64,000 nucleotides of DNA from Edwardsiella hoshinae NBRC 105699 = ATCC 33379 (lineage in GTDB: Bacteria > Pseudomonadota > Gammaproteobacteria > Enterobacterales > Enterobacteriaceae). The notes beneath the pieces are model-generated. The model was not told the DNA's origin and did not search any database. It worked only from the letters and a program-made list of their open reading frames with translations. The position numbers and the translations under genes are program-made. Location: contig NZ_BAUC01000002.1 of the NCBI RefSeq assembly GCF_000474215.1, positions 17,254 through 81,253 of the forward strand, read 5' to 3'. Shown one piece after another: positions 37,845 to 47,830 of this stretch. Each line of letters starts with the position of its first letter. Position 1 is the stretch's first letter.

Positions 37845-39413
37845 TTGTCTCGACTACGCCGTACTCTCTGCGCGCTACTCAGCTGCGCCACCCTGTTCGC
37901 CCACGCCGCCGTAGAGCAAATCACCACCGCCTGGCCGACTAATGTCGGGCCGCTGAACCCACACCTGTATGCCCCTAATCAGATGTTCGCCCAGAGCATG
38001 GTGTATGAGCCGCTGGTCAAGTATCAGGCGGATGGGTCAGTAATCCCCTGGCTGGCCGAGCGTTGGCACCACTCCGCTGATGGCAAAGTCTGGACCTTTG
38101 TCCTGCGACCGGGGGTGACCTTCTCCAACGGCGAGCCATTCAATGCCGAGGCCGCCGCCGCCAACTTCCACGCGGTGCTGGCGAATCGCCAGCGTCACGC
38201 CTGGCTGGAGCTGGCTAATCAGATCGTCGACGTTCAGGCGATCGCTCCGCAGACATTGCAGATCACCCTCAAAAGCGCCTATTACCCCTTCTTACAAGAG
38301 TTGGCTCTACCGCGCCCTTTCCGTTTCATCGCCCCCTCACAGTTCAAGGCCCAGGGCAGCCATCTCGGCATCCAGCAACCGATCGGCACCGGCCCTTGGG
38401 TTCTGAAAAGCACCAAGCTCAATCAATACGATGTATTGGTGCGTAACGAACACTACTGGGGGCGCAAACCGGCCTTGCGTCAGATCACCGTCAAGGTGAT
38501 CCCCGACGCCACCACGCGCGCCGTGGCTGTTGAGACCGGTGAAATCGATCTGCTGTATGGCAATGAGGGACTGCTGCCCCTCGACACCTTCGCTCGCTTT
38601 AGCCAGACCCCTGGCTACCGCACACAACTCTCCGCCCCCGTCGAGACGGTCGTGCTGGCGCTCAACTCTGCCCAGGCGCCGACCGACGAGCTAGCGGTAC
38701 GTGAGGCGCTGAATCACGCCGTCAATAAACCCGCGCTGATCGCGCACACCTTATACGGCACCCAACAGGTGGCCGATACCCTGTTCGCCCCCAGTGTTCC
38801 CTATGCCGACATTGGACTCACGCCGCGGCGCTATGACCCTCAGCAAGCCCGTACGCGGCTAGAACAAGCAGGTTGGCAGCTACCCGCCGGCAAGACGATC
38901 CGTGAAAAACAGGGCAAGCCGTTACGCATCGAACTGGCCTTCGTCGGCACCGATGCCCTGAGTAAGTCGATGGCCGAAATCATTCAAGGGGATATGCGCC
39001 AGATCGGCGTTGACATCACGCTCGTCGCGGAGGAAGAGAGCAGTATCTTCGCCCGCCAGCGTGACGGTCGCTTCGGCATGATTTTCAACCGCACCTGGGG
39101 CGCTCCCTACGACCCGCACGCCTTCATGAGCTCAATGCGCGTACCGTCGCACGCCGATTTCCAGGCGCAACGCGGCCTACCCGATAAGGCGCAGATCGAT
39201 CGGCTGATCGGCGAGGTTCTCACTACCAGTGATGAGCAACAGCGTCGAACCCTGTACCGAGACATCCTAACTCGCCTGCATCGCCAGGCGGTCTATCTGC
39301 CCATCAGCTACGTCTCGACGATGGTGGTCGCCAAGCCAGCGCTCGGCCCTATCCCGTATGCGGCCGTCGCCTCGGAGATCCCTTTTGAACAGATCACCCC
39401 GGAGGCTCCCTAA
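37845..39413 (+). CDS. nikA: Nickel-binding periplasmic protein NikA
   Basis: A 522-residue class II (DppA-type) binding protein that closely parallels E. coli NikA throughout: a signal peptide ending LFAHAA, mature start [40 protein letters not shown], and [20 protein letters not shown]. In E. coli NikA the nickel chelate contacts include Arg137 and His416; the matching regions are present. The start codon is TTG, set by GGAGG eight bases upstream and by the E. coli N-terminus MLSTLRRTL. It shares one base with the nikB start. Controlled by the NikR site upstream. Confidence 0.96.
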   Translation: MSRLRRTLCALLSCATLFAHAAVEQITTAWPTNVGPLNPHLYAPNQMFAQSMVYEPLVKYQADGSVIPWLAERWHHSADGKVWTFVLRPGVTFSNGEPFNAEAAAANFHAVLANRQRHAWLELANQIVDVQAIAPQTLQITLKSAYYPFLQELALPRPFRFIAPSQFKAQGSHLGIQQPIGTGPWVLKSTKLNQYDVLVRNEHYWGRKPALRQITVKVIPDATTRAVAVETGEIDLLYGNEGLLPLDTFARFSQTPGYRTQLSAPVETVVLALNSAQAPTDELAVREALNHAVNKPALIAHTLYGTQQVADTLFAPSVPYADIGLTPRRYDPQQARTRLEQAGWQLPAGKTIREKQGKPLRIELAFVGTDALSKSMAEIIQGDMRQIGVDITLVAEEESSIFARQRDGRFGMIFNRTWGAPYDPHAFMSSMRVPSHADFQAQRGLPDKAQIDRLIGEVLTTSDEQQRRTLYRDILTRLHRQAVYLPISYVSTMVVAKPALGPIPYAAVASEIPFEQITPEAP

Positions 39414-40357
39414 TGTGGCGTTACGTTGCGCGGCGCCTGCTGCTGTTAATCCCGATGATCTTCGCCGCCTCGCTACTCATCTTCCTGATGCTGCGCCTGG
39501 GGACCGGCGATCCGGCGCTCGACTACCTGCGCCTCTCCAATCTGCCACCAACGCCTGAGATGGTCGCCACCACCCGCACCATGCTCGGGTTGGATCAGCC
39601 GCTATGGATGCAGTACGCCCACTGGCTAGGACGGGCGCTACAGCTCGACTTCGGCCTCTCCTATGCCACCCAACGTCCGGTGCTGGATGACGTACTGAGT
39701 TTCTTACCTGCCACGCTGCTGCTGGCGGGGGCGGCGCTGTTGCTGATCCTACTCATCTCGATTCCGCTGGGGATCTGGGCGGCGCGCCATCGCGACCGCC
39801 TACCAGACCTCATCGTCCGGTTGATCGCCTTCCTCGGTGTCTCAATGCCGAACTTCTGGCTGGCCTTCCTGCTGGTGATGCTCTTCGCGGTCTATCTACA
39901 ATGGCTACCGGCGATGGGCTACGGCGGCTGGCGTCATCTGATCCTCCCTGCCGTGTCGATCGCCTTCATGTCGCTGGCGATTAATGCCCGTCTACTGCGC
40001 GCCAGCATGCTAGAGGCCGCCGGCCAGCGCCACGTCACGTGGGCGCGGCTACGCGGACTGGATCGCCGCCAGACCGAGCGGCGTCACATCCTACGCAATG
40101 CCGCGCTGCCCATCGTCACCGCCGTCGGCATGCACATCGGCGAACTGATCGGCGGTACGATGATCATCGAAAACATCTTTGCCTGGCCCGGTGTCGGTCG
40201 CTATGCCGTGTCGGCCATCTTCAACCGCGACTATCCGGTGATCCAGTGCTTCACCCTGATCATGGTGGTGGTCTTTGTACTCTGTAACCTGGCGGTCGAC
40301 CTACTGAACGCCGTGCTCGATCCGCGCATTCGCCGGCATGAGGGGGCACAGGCATGA
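39413..40357 (+). CDS. nikB: Nickel ABC transporter permease NikB
   Basis: A 314-residue inner-membrane permease of the DppB/OppB class with six helices: [20 protein letters not shown] at the N-terminus, a periplasmic loop after it, and the EAA loop [40 protein letters not shown] is the family C-terminal signature. It forms the channel with NikC. It overlaps nikA by one base and nikC by 4 bp. Confidence 0.94.
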   Translation: MWRYVARRLLLLIPMIFAASLLIFLMLRLGTGDPALDYLRLSNLPPTPEMVATTRTMLGLDQPLWMQYAHWLGRALQLDFGLSYATQRPVLDDVLSFLPATLLLAGAALLLILLISIPLGIWAARHRDRLPDLIVRLIAFLGVSMPNFWLAFLLVMLFAVYLQWLPAMGYGGWRHLILPAVSIAFMSLAINARLLRASMLEAAGQRHVTWARLRGLDRRQTERRHILRNAALPIVTAVGMHIGELIGGTMIIENIFAWPGVGRYAVSAIFNRDYPVIQCFTLIMVVVFVLCNLAVDLLNAVLDPRIRRHEGAQA

Positions 40358-41187
40358 GTTTTTACCACTCCGCCCGCGGCTCGGTTCGTCTGGCCCTGCT
40401 GCTCATCGCCCTGTTGACGCTGATCGCGCTCAGCAGTCACGACTGGCTGCCGCACGATCCCTATGCCATCGATCTCGCCGCGCGCCTGCGTGCGCCGGAT
40501 GGTCAACACTGGCTGGGCACCGATCATCTGGGACGTGACATCCTCTCGCGCCTGCTGGCCGCGACACGCGTCTCGCTGGGCTCGGTACTGGCTTGCCTAC
40601 TGTTGGTATTGGCGCTGGGCCTGCTCATCGGCGGCAGCGCCGGGCTACTCGGCGGACGCGTCGATCAGGCAAGCATGCGCCTCGCCGACATATTCATGAC
40701 CTTTCCGACCTCGATCCTCTCCTTCTTCATGGTCGGGGTGCTGGGCACTGGCCTGACCAACGTAATCATCGCCATCGCCCTATCGCATTGGGCCTGGTAC
40801 GCACGCATGGTGCGTAGCCTGGTCATCTCCCTACGCCAGCGTGAGTACATCCTCGCCGCCCGCCTCTCCGGCGCCAGCCATCTCCGGATCTTCGTCGACC
40901 ACCTGTCGGGGGCGGTGATCCCCTCACTGCTGGTATTAGCGACGCTGGACATCGGCCACATGATGCTACACGTCGCCGGCATGTCCTTCCTCGGCCTCGG
41001 CGTGGCGGCACCGACCGCCGAGTGGGGGGTGATGATCAACGACGCCCGCCAGTACATCTGGACCCAGCCGCTACAAATGTTTTGGCCCGGCCTGGCGTTG
41101 TTCCTCAGCGTGATGGCCTTTAATCTGGTGGGTGACGCATTGCGTGACCATCTCGATCCCCATCTGGTAACGGAGCACACGCACTGA
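40354..41187 (+). CDS. nikC: Nickel ABC transporter permease NikC
   Basis: A 277-residue permease of the DppC class. Signatures: [20 protein letters not shown] near residue 50, and the EAA loop [23 protein letters not shown], then [18 protein letters not shown]. It partners NikB. Overlaps: 4 bp with nikB, one base with nikD (ATGATG region), so the whole nik operon is translationally coupled. Confidence 0.94.
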   Translation: MSFYHSARGSVRLALLLIALLTLIALSSHDWLPHDPYAIDLAARLRAPDGQHWLGTDHLGRDILSRLLAATRVSLGSVLACLLLVLALGLLIGGSAGLLGGRVDQASMRLADIFMTFPTSILSFFMVGVLGTGLTNVIIAIALSHWAWYARMVRSLVISLRQREYILAARLSGASHLRIFVDHLSGAVIPSLLVLATLDIGHMMLHVAGMSFLGLGVAAPTAEWGVMINDARQYIWTQPLQMFWPGLALFLSVMAFNLVGDALRDHLDPHLVTEHTH

Positions 41188-41951
41188 TGCCGCAACGACT
41201 CGATTTACACCAGATCTCACTCCAGGCGGCGTGTCCGCTGGTGCATGAGGTTTCGCTAACCCTACGACGCGGCCGGGTGCTGGCGTTGGTCGGCCGCAGC
41301 GGCAGCGGCAAGTCTCTGACCTGCGCCGCCGCGTTGGGCGTCTTGCCCGCCGGGGTGCACCAACGGGCCGGCCAGATCCGGCTGGACGGCGCGCCCATCG
41401 CCCCCGCCGTGCTACGCGGCCGCCATGTCGCCACTATTATGCAAAATCCGCGCAGCGCCTTTAATCCCCTGCACACCATGGCCAGTCATGCCCGAGAAAC
41501 CTGCCTGGCGTTGGCGAAACCGGCAGACGACGACACGCTGACACGCGCCCTGACGGCGGTCGGATTGGATGATCCGCAACGGGTACTCGACAGCTATCCC
41601 TTTGAGATGAGCGGCGGCATGTTGCAACGGATGATGATCGCCATGGCGCTGCTGAGCGACGCGCCGTTTCTCATCGCCGACGAGCCGACCACCGATCTCG
41701 ACATGGTAGCGCAGGCGCGCGTCCTGGATCTGCTGGCGACGATCATGCGCCAACGCGCACCCGGCATGTTGCTGGTCACCCATGATATGGGGGTCGTCGC
41801 CCGCCTGGCGGACGATGTGGCGGTGATGGCCGACGGACGGGTGGTGGAGCAAGGCGAGGTCGAACAGGTGTTCCACGCGCCACGCCACGCCGTAACACGG
41901 GCGTTAGTCGCCGCACATTTGGCCCTGTATGGCCTGGAGATCGCCGGATGA
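41187..41951 (+). CDS. nikD: Nickel ABC transporter ATP-binding protein NikD
   Basis: A 254-residue ATPase with Walker [12 protein letters not shown]-loop [11 protein letters not shown], signature [15 protein letters not shown], Walker [13 protein letters not shown] and H-loop LVTHDMG. It is the first of two ATPases energising nickel import. It overlaps nikE by 4 bp. Confidence 0.94.
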   Translation: MPQRLDLHQISLQAACPLVHEVSLTLRRGRVLALVGRSGSGKSLTCAAALGVLPAGVHQRAGQIRLDGAPIAPAVLRGRHVATIMQNPRSAFNPLHTMASHARETCLALAKPADDDTLTRALTAVGLDDPQRVLDSYPFEMSGGMLQRMMIAMALLSDAPFLIADEPTTDLDMVAQARVLDLLATIMRQRAPGMLLVTHDMGVVARLADDVAVMADGRVVEQGEVEQVFHAPRHAVTRALVAAHLALYGLEIAG

Positions 41952-42760
41952 ACCTACTCAGTACGCAGACCCTCTCCCACCACTATCGCCGCGCGGCATT
42001 GGGACGCCAAGCACAACCGGTTCTCCAGTCGATCTCGTTGCAACTGCACAGCGGTGAGAGTGTCGCCCTGCTGGGGCGTAGCGGCTGCGGTAAGAGCACG
42101 CTGGCGCGTCTGTTAGTCGGGCTGGAGCAGCCAACACACGGGGTGGTATGCTGGCATGATACTCCCTTGCAGCGACTCGATCGCCGGGCGCAAAAGGCGT
42201 TCCGCCGCGATATCCAACTGGTGTTCCAAGATGCGATCGGCGCGCTCGATCCGCGCCAGACGGTACGGGCGATCCTGCGCGAGCCGATGCGCCATCTGTT
42301 ATCACTCTCCCCCGCGGAGCAGCGGGTGCGGGCCGGCGAGATGCTGCGGGCGGTGGAGTTGGACCCGGGCGTGCTCGACCAACGCCCGCCCCAGTTGAGC
42401 GGCGGCCAACTGCAACGCATTTGCCTGGCGCGGGCGTTGGTGGTCAACCCCAAACTCCTGATCCTCGACGAAGCCGTCTCTAGCCTCGATCTGGTGTTAC
42501 AGGCCGAAATCATCGCGCTCCTCAAACGGCTCCAGCAACAACGGGGCACCGCTTACCTGTTCATCACCCATGATCTGCGCCTGGTCGAACGCTTCTGTCA
42601 GCGAGTACTCGTGATGGATCAAGGGCGGATCGTCGAGACGCAAACCGTTGCTGAACGCCTGACGCTCACCTCCGCCGCCGGACGGGCACTCCAGCAGGCG
42701 GTGCTCCCCGCCTTTCCCCTGCGCCGCCACACGCTCGCGCAAGAGACAGCGTGTCGCTGA
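41948..42760 (+). CDS. nikE: Nickel ABC transporter ATP-binding protein NikE
   Basis: A 270-residue ATPase: Walker [12 protein letters not shown]-loop [11 protein letters not shown], signature [15 protein letters not shown], Walker [14 protein letters not shown]-loop FITHDLRLV. It ends the nik operon. In E. coli nikR follows here; in this window only a terminator hairpin and convergent fumC follow, so the regulator must be encoded elsewhere. Confidence 0.94.
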   Translation: MNLLSTQTLSHHYRRAALGRQAQPVLQSISLQLHSGESVALLGRSGCGKSTLARLLVGLEQPTHGVVCWHDTPLQRLDRRAQKAFRRDIQLVFQDAIGALDPRQTVRAILREPMRHLLSLSPAEQRVRAGEMLRAVELDPGVLDQRPPQLSGGQLQRICLARALVVNPKLLILDEAVSSLDLVLQAEIIALLKRLQQQRGTAYLFITHDLRLVERFCQRVLVMDQGRIVETQTVAERLTLTSAAGRALQQAVLPAFPLRRHTLAQETACR

Positions 42761-42774
42761 TCCTGCCAAGCAGC

Positions 42775-42797
42775 GAGAGGGGGCGTCGCCCCCTCTC
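42775..42797. terminator. Terminator hairpin between nikE and fumC
   Basis: A perfect 10-bp stem GAGAGGGGGC / GCCCCCTCTC with a 3-nt loop, between convergent operons. Confidence 0.75.
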
Positions 42798-42813
42798 CCC
42801 GGCGCGACGTCCC

Positions 42814-44217
42814 CTAACGCGTCGCCGGCTGACCGACCATGCGTTCGGGGCGCACCCAGCGCGTAAACTCGTCCTCCGTCAGAAAATTCAGCGCCAACGC
42901 GGCCGCCTTCAAGGTCAGCCCTTCGCGATGCGCCTTCTCGGCGATCGCCGCGGCCTTGTCATAACCGATGTGCGGACTCAAGGCGGTGACCAACATTAAC
43001 GAAGCCTCCAACCAGTGCGCGATGCGCGCGCGGTTCGCCTCGATGCCGCGCGCACAGTGACGCTCAAAACTGACCATACCATCCGCTAACAGGCGTGCCG
43101 ATTGCAAGAAGTTGTAAATCACCATCGGTCGGTAGACATTCAGTTCAAAGTTACCCGAGGCGCCCCCCATGGCGATCGCCACGTCGTTCCCCATCACTTG
43201 GCAACAGAGCATGGTCAACGCCTCACACTGCGTCGGATTCACCTTCCCCGGCATGATGGAGCTCCCCGGTTCGTTTTCCGGGATCTGGAGCTCACCGATA
43301 CCGCAACGCGGGCCAGACGCCAGCCAACGGACATCGTTGGCGATCTTCATCAGCGAGGCCGCTAACCCTTTCAAGGCGCCATGCGCCTGCACCAACGCAT
43401 CGCAAGTCGCCAATGCCTCAAACTTGTTAGGCGCGCTGACGAAAGGCTGTCCGCTCATCGCCGCCAAGGCCGCCGCAACGCGCGGCGCATACTCGGGATG
43501 GGTGTTAAGGCCGGTTCCCACCGCCGTGCCGCCCAAGGCCAACTCTGCCAGATGCGGCAAAGTTGATGTGATATGACGCTGGCTGTGCGCCAACATGGCG
43601 ACCCAGCCCGAGATCTCCTGGCCGAGCGTCAGCGGCGTCGCGTCCTGAAGGTGTGTCCGGCCAATCTTCACGATGTCGGCAAAAGCCTGCGACTTGGCGC
43701 GCAGCGTCGCTGCCAGTTGTTGCAATGCAGGAAGCAATGACTCGCGTAGCATCAAGGTAGCGGCGATATGCATCGCGCTGGGGAAGACGTCGTTAGAACT
43801 CTGGCTCTGATTCACATCGTCATTGGGATGCACCCGGCGCGCCATCCCCCGCGCTCCGCCCAGCAACTCGCTGGCCCGGTTCGCCAATACCTCGTTCATA
43901 TTCATGTTGCTCTGCGTACCCGATCCGGTCTGCCACACCACCAGCGGAAACGCCTCGGCATGCTGCCCTGCCAGTATCTCATCGGCCGCTTGGCTTATCG
44001 CCGTGGCCTTCTCGACGCTTAGTAGGCCGAGGTCTCGATTGACCTGGGCGGCCGCCCGTTTGATCAGCGCCAAGGCACGGATCACGGCACCAGGCATCTT
44101 CTCGTCAGAGATCCGAAAATGCACCAGCGAGCGTTGCGTCTGCGCTCCCCATAATTGATCCGCCGCAACGGCGACCACCCCCATCGCGTCCTGTTCATTA
44201 CGATACGCTGTCATCAC
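42814..44217 (-). CDS. fumC: Class II fumarate hydratase FumC
   Basis: A 467-residue fumarase C, the same length as the E. coli enzyme. The superfamily signature [13 protein letters not shown] holds the mobile catalytic serine loop; the catalytic histidine is in [17 protein letters not shown], and [14 protein letters not shown] and [17 protein letters not shown] bind the substrate carboxylates. It interconverts fumarate and malate in the TCA cycle and needs no iron-sulfur cluster. The start may be the second ATG (44214). A small inverted repeat (44242-44261) lies just upstream. It is monocistronic. Confidence 0.95.
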   Translation of the reverse strand: MMTAYRNEQDAMGVVAVAADQLWGAQTQRSLVHFRISDEKMPGAVIRALALIKRAAAQVNRDLGLLSVEKATAISQAADEILAGQHAEAFPLVVWQTGSGTQSNMNMNEVLANRASELLGGARGMARRVHPNDDVNQSQSSNDVFPSAMHIAATLMLRESLLPALQQLAATLRAKSQAFADIVKIGRTHLQDATPLTLGQEISGWVAMLAHSQRHITSTLPHLAELALGGTAVGTGLNTHPEYAPRVAAALAAMSGQPFVSAPNKFEALATCDALVQAHGALKGLAASLMKIANDVRWLASGPRCGIGELQIPENEPGSSIMPGKVNPTQCEALTMLCCQVMGNDVAIAMGGASGNFELNVYRPMVIYNFLQSARLLADGMVSFERHCARGIEANRARIAHWLEASLMLVTALSPHIGYDKAAAIAEKAHREGLTLKAAALALNFLTEDEFTRWVRPERMVGQPATR

Positions 44218-44853
44218 ATCCGCCTCCTCTGAGCGTCGTATGCGTATTGGTCGGAATACGCGCCACCTGCATTGTTCTCCCGCCCTCGCCCGCGATCACT
44301 CCCGATTACGCTTTCAAGCGGTACACGCTTAACCACACGCCTCGTCGCATAAGCTTGCTTCTGTTGGCGGCCAACGCCATCGCTCTCCAGAGACGTAATG
44401 CGCTTCACCACCAGAGTACACGCATCATCAAGTTCAATGATATTTGGTAGATAAGCCGCCATGATGACTAAAGTTATCCAAGCAATATCCCCTAATGACT
44501 CGCTTATTCAGCCGGATCAAGCCCACCGCTATTGTCATCACACCATAGTCATACGGTACCACTAATACTAGTCGTACTCGCGGCCGACTCGGTGTATTCA
44601 CGGTACTGAAATTCATCTCCGGGCGAGTCAATAGCGAGCAAAACAACCGCAAGTGCCTTGAGATGGTCAGGCTATGGTGGGAGCCTAGGAACGCCAAGAG
44701 CGGATAAGCGGGTTAATCTTTGGCATCGCGCTCACGCTACCCGCGAGTAGACTGGTTTAATCAATTGACACCCTGTACAATCCGCACATTGCTAACAACG
44801 ACTCACCTCACACTCATCAGCACGCTGTTGCAGTATTGCTAAAAGGTTACTTT
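44218..44853. other. 636-bp intergenic region, transition to lower GC
   Basis: No frame here looks like a gene. The part next to fumC carries GCGTATT-6 nt-AATACGC (44242-44261), possibly part of its leader. From about 44430 the base composition becomes noticeably more AT-rich, continuing into the next gene, which suggests that the boundary of a foreign segment lies in this region. Confidence 0.55.
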
Positions 44854-45819
44854 GTGGACAATCATCATATAAAAATAAGCATCATTATTCCCTGCTTTAA
44901 CGCCTCTGAGTATATTGACGCCTGCCTCATGTCTGTTCTGCCCTATGTTGATGATAATATCGAGGTCATCATCATCAATGATGGCTCTACTGATGACAGC
45001 CTAGATAAAATAAAAAAATTAATTTCTCGGCACCACCATAAAAACATCCAGGTGATCGACCAGGATAATGCAGGGCTCTCTGCCGCGCGTAATGCCGGAT
45101 TAGCAACCGCGCGGGGTGATTATGTTGCGTTTCTGGACTCCGATGATTTTTACCATGCCGATTTTTGGCGATTCATTCCCCAACTGGTCGATGATCACAC
45201 TATCGATATCATTGAATTTAATGCTAATCAGTTCGAATCCACCATTGAAAATATTACAGAATATCTCGATTGTGCTGTTTTCGATGGTAAAACCAAAATT
45301 GAGCACATCGCACAATTACGGCCAGCATTTTGTCGCTCAAAATGGTATCCATGGGCGCGCGTCTATAAAACCCGTTTATTCCGGGATAACAATATCCAAT
45401 TTCCCTTGGGGCGACTGTATGAGGACATGACAACCGTCCCATTACTTTACTTGCAAAGCAAATGTATTTATAGCTTAAATAAATCATTAGTTTGGTATCG
45501 CTTCCATAATAAGAGCATCACCCAAACCTTCCGCCCTAAAGATATCCTCGATTTGATCTATGTCGCACAGGTCTTAGCACGTATCGCCATGGATAACCCT
45601 GCCGCTAAGAGTGTCATTTTCCCAACCATGCAACGGGTATACAATTTTATCAAATATACTGTTGTCCGGAATAGGTATACCAAGATCAAACAAAATGAGT
45701 GGCAAAAGCTAAAAGCGGCATTGTTACCTTTCTTACCCTATTTCAAGCTATCAAAACAAATACAAATTAAGTTATTACCTATTTATATCAATACCGTCGT
45801 TAGATTTAGACGTAAATGA
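44854..45819 (+). CDS. Orphan family 2 glycosyltransferase, AT-rich
   Basis: A 321-residue GT2 (GT-A fold) enzyme: ISIIIPCFNASEYIDACLMS, VIIINDGSTDDS, DQDNAGLSAARNAGLATARG and the metal motif FLDSDDF. The C-terminal half (about 210-320) is variable and rich in Lys/Ile/Tyr. It resembles sugar transferases of LPS or capsule clusters. A GTG start at 44854 with AAAAGG seven bases upstream is chosen over the in-frame TTG at 44836. The gene is markedly AT-rich relative to its neighbours and uses A/T-ending codons, so recent acquisition is likely. No partner glycan genes are next to it. Confidence 0.8.
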   Translation: MDNHHIKISIIIPCFNASEYIDACLMSVLPYVDDNIEVIIINDGSTDDSLDKIKKLISRHHHKNIQVIDQDNAGLSAARNAGLATARGDYVAFLDSDDFYHADFWRFIPQLVDDHTIDIIEFNANQFESTIENITEYLDCAVFDGKTKIEHIAQLRPAFCRSKWYPWARVYKTRLFRDNNIQFPLGRLYEDMTTVPLLYLQSKCIYSLNKSLVWYRFHNKSITQTFRPKDILDLIYVAQVLARIAMDNPAAKSVIFPTMQRVYNFIKYTVVRNRYTKIKQNEWQKLKAALLPFLPYFKLSKQIQIKLLPIYINTVVRFRRK

Positions 45820-46200
45820 CCCACCGCGGGTGACGGTTAGCCAACCTACCGTTGCCCCACCTCCCTACGTAGGACATCGCACACTTTTCCCGCTGACTAA
45901 CACCACGCCGGCAACGATTTCATCACTTACTGCCCCCATTCTCTCTGTACCAGAGGAAGAATAACGTGCGTCATCACACTCTATTAACTAATTTTTTAAA
46001 TTAAAAACCATTCACCATCGATAATTTTGATGGTAGAGGTTCAGTCATGACCCGCCTCACATCCTGGCATGCCATCAGCGGCTAGCTGCAAAAATTTTGC
46101 CGCTGTCCGGCAAACTATTTTCCTGTCTCAACACGCTATTGTCGGGAATACTCGCCCTCAGAGATAACGGAGAGTTAATTCAACGCACAGGAGAAGTACC
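45820..46200. other. 381-bp intergenic region holding the promoter of the carbamoyl operon
   Basis: No gene seen. The region contains an AT-rich block (about 45985-46030) and the LysR-type dyad at 46014-46034, and ends with the AGGAG ribosome site of the amidohydrolase gene. Confidence 0.5.
46014..46034. promoter_or_regulatory. Candidate LysR-type (T-N11-A) operator
   Basis: ACCATC-N9-GATGGT, a perfect 6-bp dyad containing the LysR-family T-N11-A core (T46018 to A46030). It lies upstream of the operon that ends with an AllS-like LysR regulator gene. Confidence 0.42.
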
Positions 46201-46869
46201 ATGACGCAACAGGTATTCCAGGCTCAGCCCTTCGCCCTGCCCTTCGCCCCCCAGAGCACCGCTCTGCTGATGATTGACATGCAGCGTGACTTCGTCGAGG
46301 CGGGTGGGTTCGGCGAGGCGCTCGGTAATGATGTCTCACTGGTGCGTAGCGCCATTGCGCCTTGTCAGCAGGTGCTCGCCGCCGCGCGCGCCCATCAGTT
46401 GTTGGTGATCCATACCCGAGAAGGACATCGCGCCGATCTGAGCGACTGCCCCGCCGCCAAGCTCACCCGTGGCGGAAAGACCTTCATCGGCGAGCCGGGC
46501 CCGATGGGTCGCATCCTGGTACGTGGCGAACCAGGCCACGACATCATCCCAGAGCTCTACCCTATCGCCGGGGAGCCGGTGGTCGATAAGCCGGGTAAAG
46601 GCGCCTTCTACCAGACCGATCTGCAACTGATCCTGCAAAATCATAGCATCAAGACACTGATCGTCTGTGGAGTGACCACCGAGGTGTGCGTCAACACCAG
46701 CGTACGCGAAGCCAACGATCGCGGTTATCAATGCATCATCCCGGCCGATTGCGTCGGCTCCTACTTCCCCGAGTTCCAGACTGCCGCCCTGGCGATGATC
46801 AAGGCGCAGGGGGCGATCTTCGGCTGGGTCAGCGACGCCAAGGCCATCATCGCCGGGTTACAGGGCTAA
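46201..46869 (+). CDS. Isochorismatase-family cysteine amidohydrolase (biuret hydrolase-like)
   Basis: A 222-residue cysteine hydrolase. The catalytic triad is visible: Asp26 in LLMIDMQRDF, Lys130 in VVDKPGKGAFYQTDL, and Cys163 in GVTTEVCVN, with the family cis-peptide at GVTT. The blocks KPGKGAF and VREANDRGYQC are closer to biuret/triuret and ureidoacrylate hydrolases than to true isochorismatases. It should release ammonia from an amide or ureide. It leads an operon encoding an AllFGH-type carbamoyltransferase and carbamate kinase, so its product is likely an N-carbamoyl acid. AGGAG precedes the ATG. Exact substrate unknown. Confidence 0.82.
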   Translation: MTQQVFQAQPFALPFAPQSTALLMIDMQRDFVEAGGFGEALGNDVSLVRSAIAPCQQVLAAARAHQLLVIHTREGHRADLSDCPAAKLTRGGKTFIGEPGPMGRILVRGEPGHDIIPELYPIAGEPVVDKPGKGAFYQTDLQLILQNHSIKTLIVCGVTTEVCVNTSVREANDRGYQCIIPADCVGSYFPEFQTAALAMIKAQGAIFGWVSDAKAIIAGLQG

Positions 46870-46874
46870 GTTGT

Positions 46875-47732
46875 ATGAGGCCGCCGCTGCTTCCCGCGCT
46901 CTCGTGTGGCTATCTTGCCGCCAAGCGTAGCGCGCAGTCGTTGTCGGTACACAGCAGTTTCGCCCACGCACTCAATCTGCGCGATGCCCAAGGAGCGCTG
47001 TTCACGCTACTGTGCGGCCAGCGCTACCCCGATTTACCCGATGCGCTGCGGGTCGCCCTGCCGCCAGATTGGGACTGGCGGCGCATGGTCGCCCGTCACG
47101 CCCCGGTTAAACTGACGGCAGGCCGCCTACTGGCGGAGCGTTTCGTGGTCGAGCTGCGCCATGCGCCCGTCTGGCGCCCCACGACGCGCAGCGCGGCCCG
47201 GCCGCTTACGGTGGCAGAGTTTGCCACGCACTACCCGCAACTGTGTACGCAGTTACAGCAATACGGCCTGGCGCACGCCTGTGTCAGCGCTCTCGCCTGG
47301 CAGCCACTGACGCGCTCAGGCGCGCTTATTCCTCAGGAGACGCCGGAGCGCCTGGAGCAGCAAGTGCCCTGTCTGATTGGCTATGGCAAGGGGCTGACGC
47401 CGGATGGTGATGACTACCTGCTGGGCTACCTCGCCGCCCTCAGCTGGTGGCCACTCTCCCCGACCTTGGCGGCCCATCGTGACCGATTACGCGGCATCAT
47501 TCAGGCACATTTAACCCTGACTACCGACATCAGCGCGCACTACCTGACGCGTGCCTTACAAGGGCATTTCTCACAACCGATTTACCATCTGCTCAGTCAG
47601 CTGAGCACGAATACAGCGCCGGCTGCCCTCCACGCCGCTGCCGAGCGTGTCATGCGCTTCGGCGCTACCTCCGGCGTGGATTGTCTGGCCGGTCTGCTGC
47701 ACGGCATGCGAACGCTTAACGCCGTGCAGTGA
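46875..47732 (+). CDS. allH: DUF2877 protein, AllH/YlbF-like carbamoyltransferase subunit
   Basis: A 285-residue DUF2877 protein; the family signature GYGKGLTPDGDDYLLGYLAAL is at about residues 172-192 and FGATSGVDCLAGLLHGM near the end. E. coli YlbF (AllH) is one of three proteins needed for oxamate carbamoyltransferase activity together with FdrA (AllF) and YlbE (AllG), both encoded just downstream. The start at 46875 is five bases after the amidase stop; the frame itself is open much further back inside that gene in another frame. Function is by association with the E. coli system. Confidence 0.75.
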   Translation: MRPPLLPALSCGYLAAKRSAQSLSVHSSFAHALNLRDAQGALFTLLCGQRYPDLPDALRVALPPDWDWRRMVARHAPVKLTAGRLLAERFVVELRHAPVWRPTTRSAARPLTVAEFATHYPQLCTQLQQYGLAHACVSALAWQPLTRSGALIPQETPERLEQQVPCLIGYGKGLTPDGDDYLLGYLAALSWWPLSPTLAAHRDRLRGIIQAHLTLTTDISAHYLTRALQGHFSQPIYHLLSQLSTNTAPAALHAAAERVMRFGATSGVDCLAGLLHGMRTLNAVQ

Positions 47733-47830
47733 ATGATAGCCGAATGCGCTCCGCAGCCATGTCGTTTGCTGCGCGGCGTCGCTTTGCCCCAATTCAGCGA
47801 TTGGGCGACAGAAAAAATGGATATAACGCA

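Noticed and set aside
44247..44697. Short frames on both strands between fumC and the glycosyltransferase
   Set aside because: No ribosome site or recognisable similarity, and they overlap each other.
46201..46869. True isochorismatase of siderophore synthesis
   Set aside because: No entABCEF-type genes are nearby, no aryl carrier domain is fused, and the active-site context resembles amide/ureide hydrolases.
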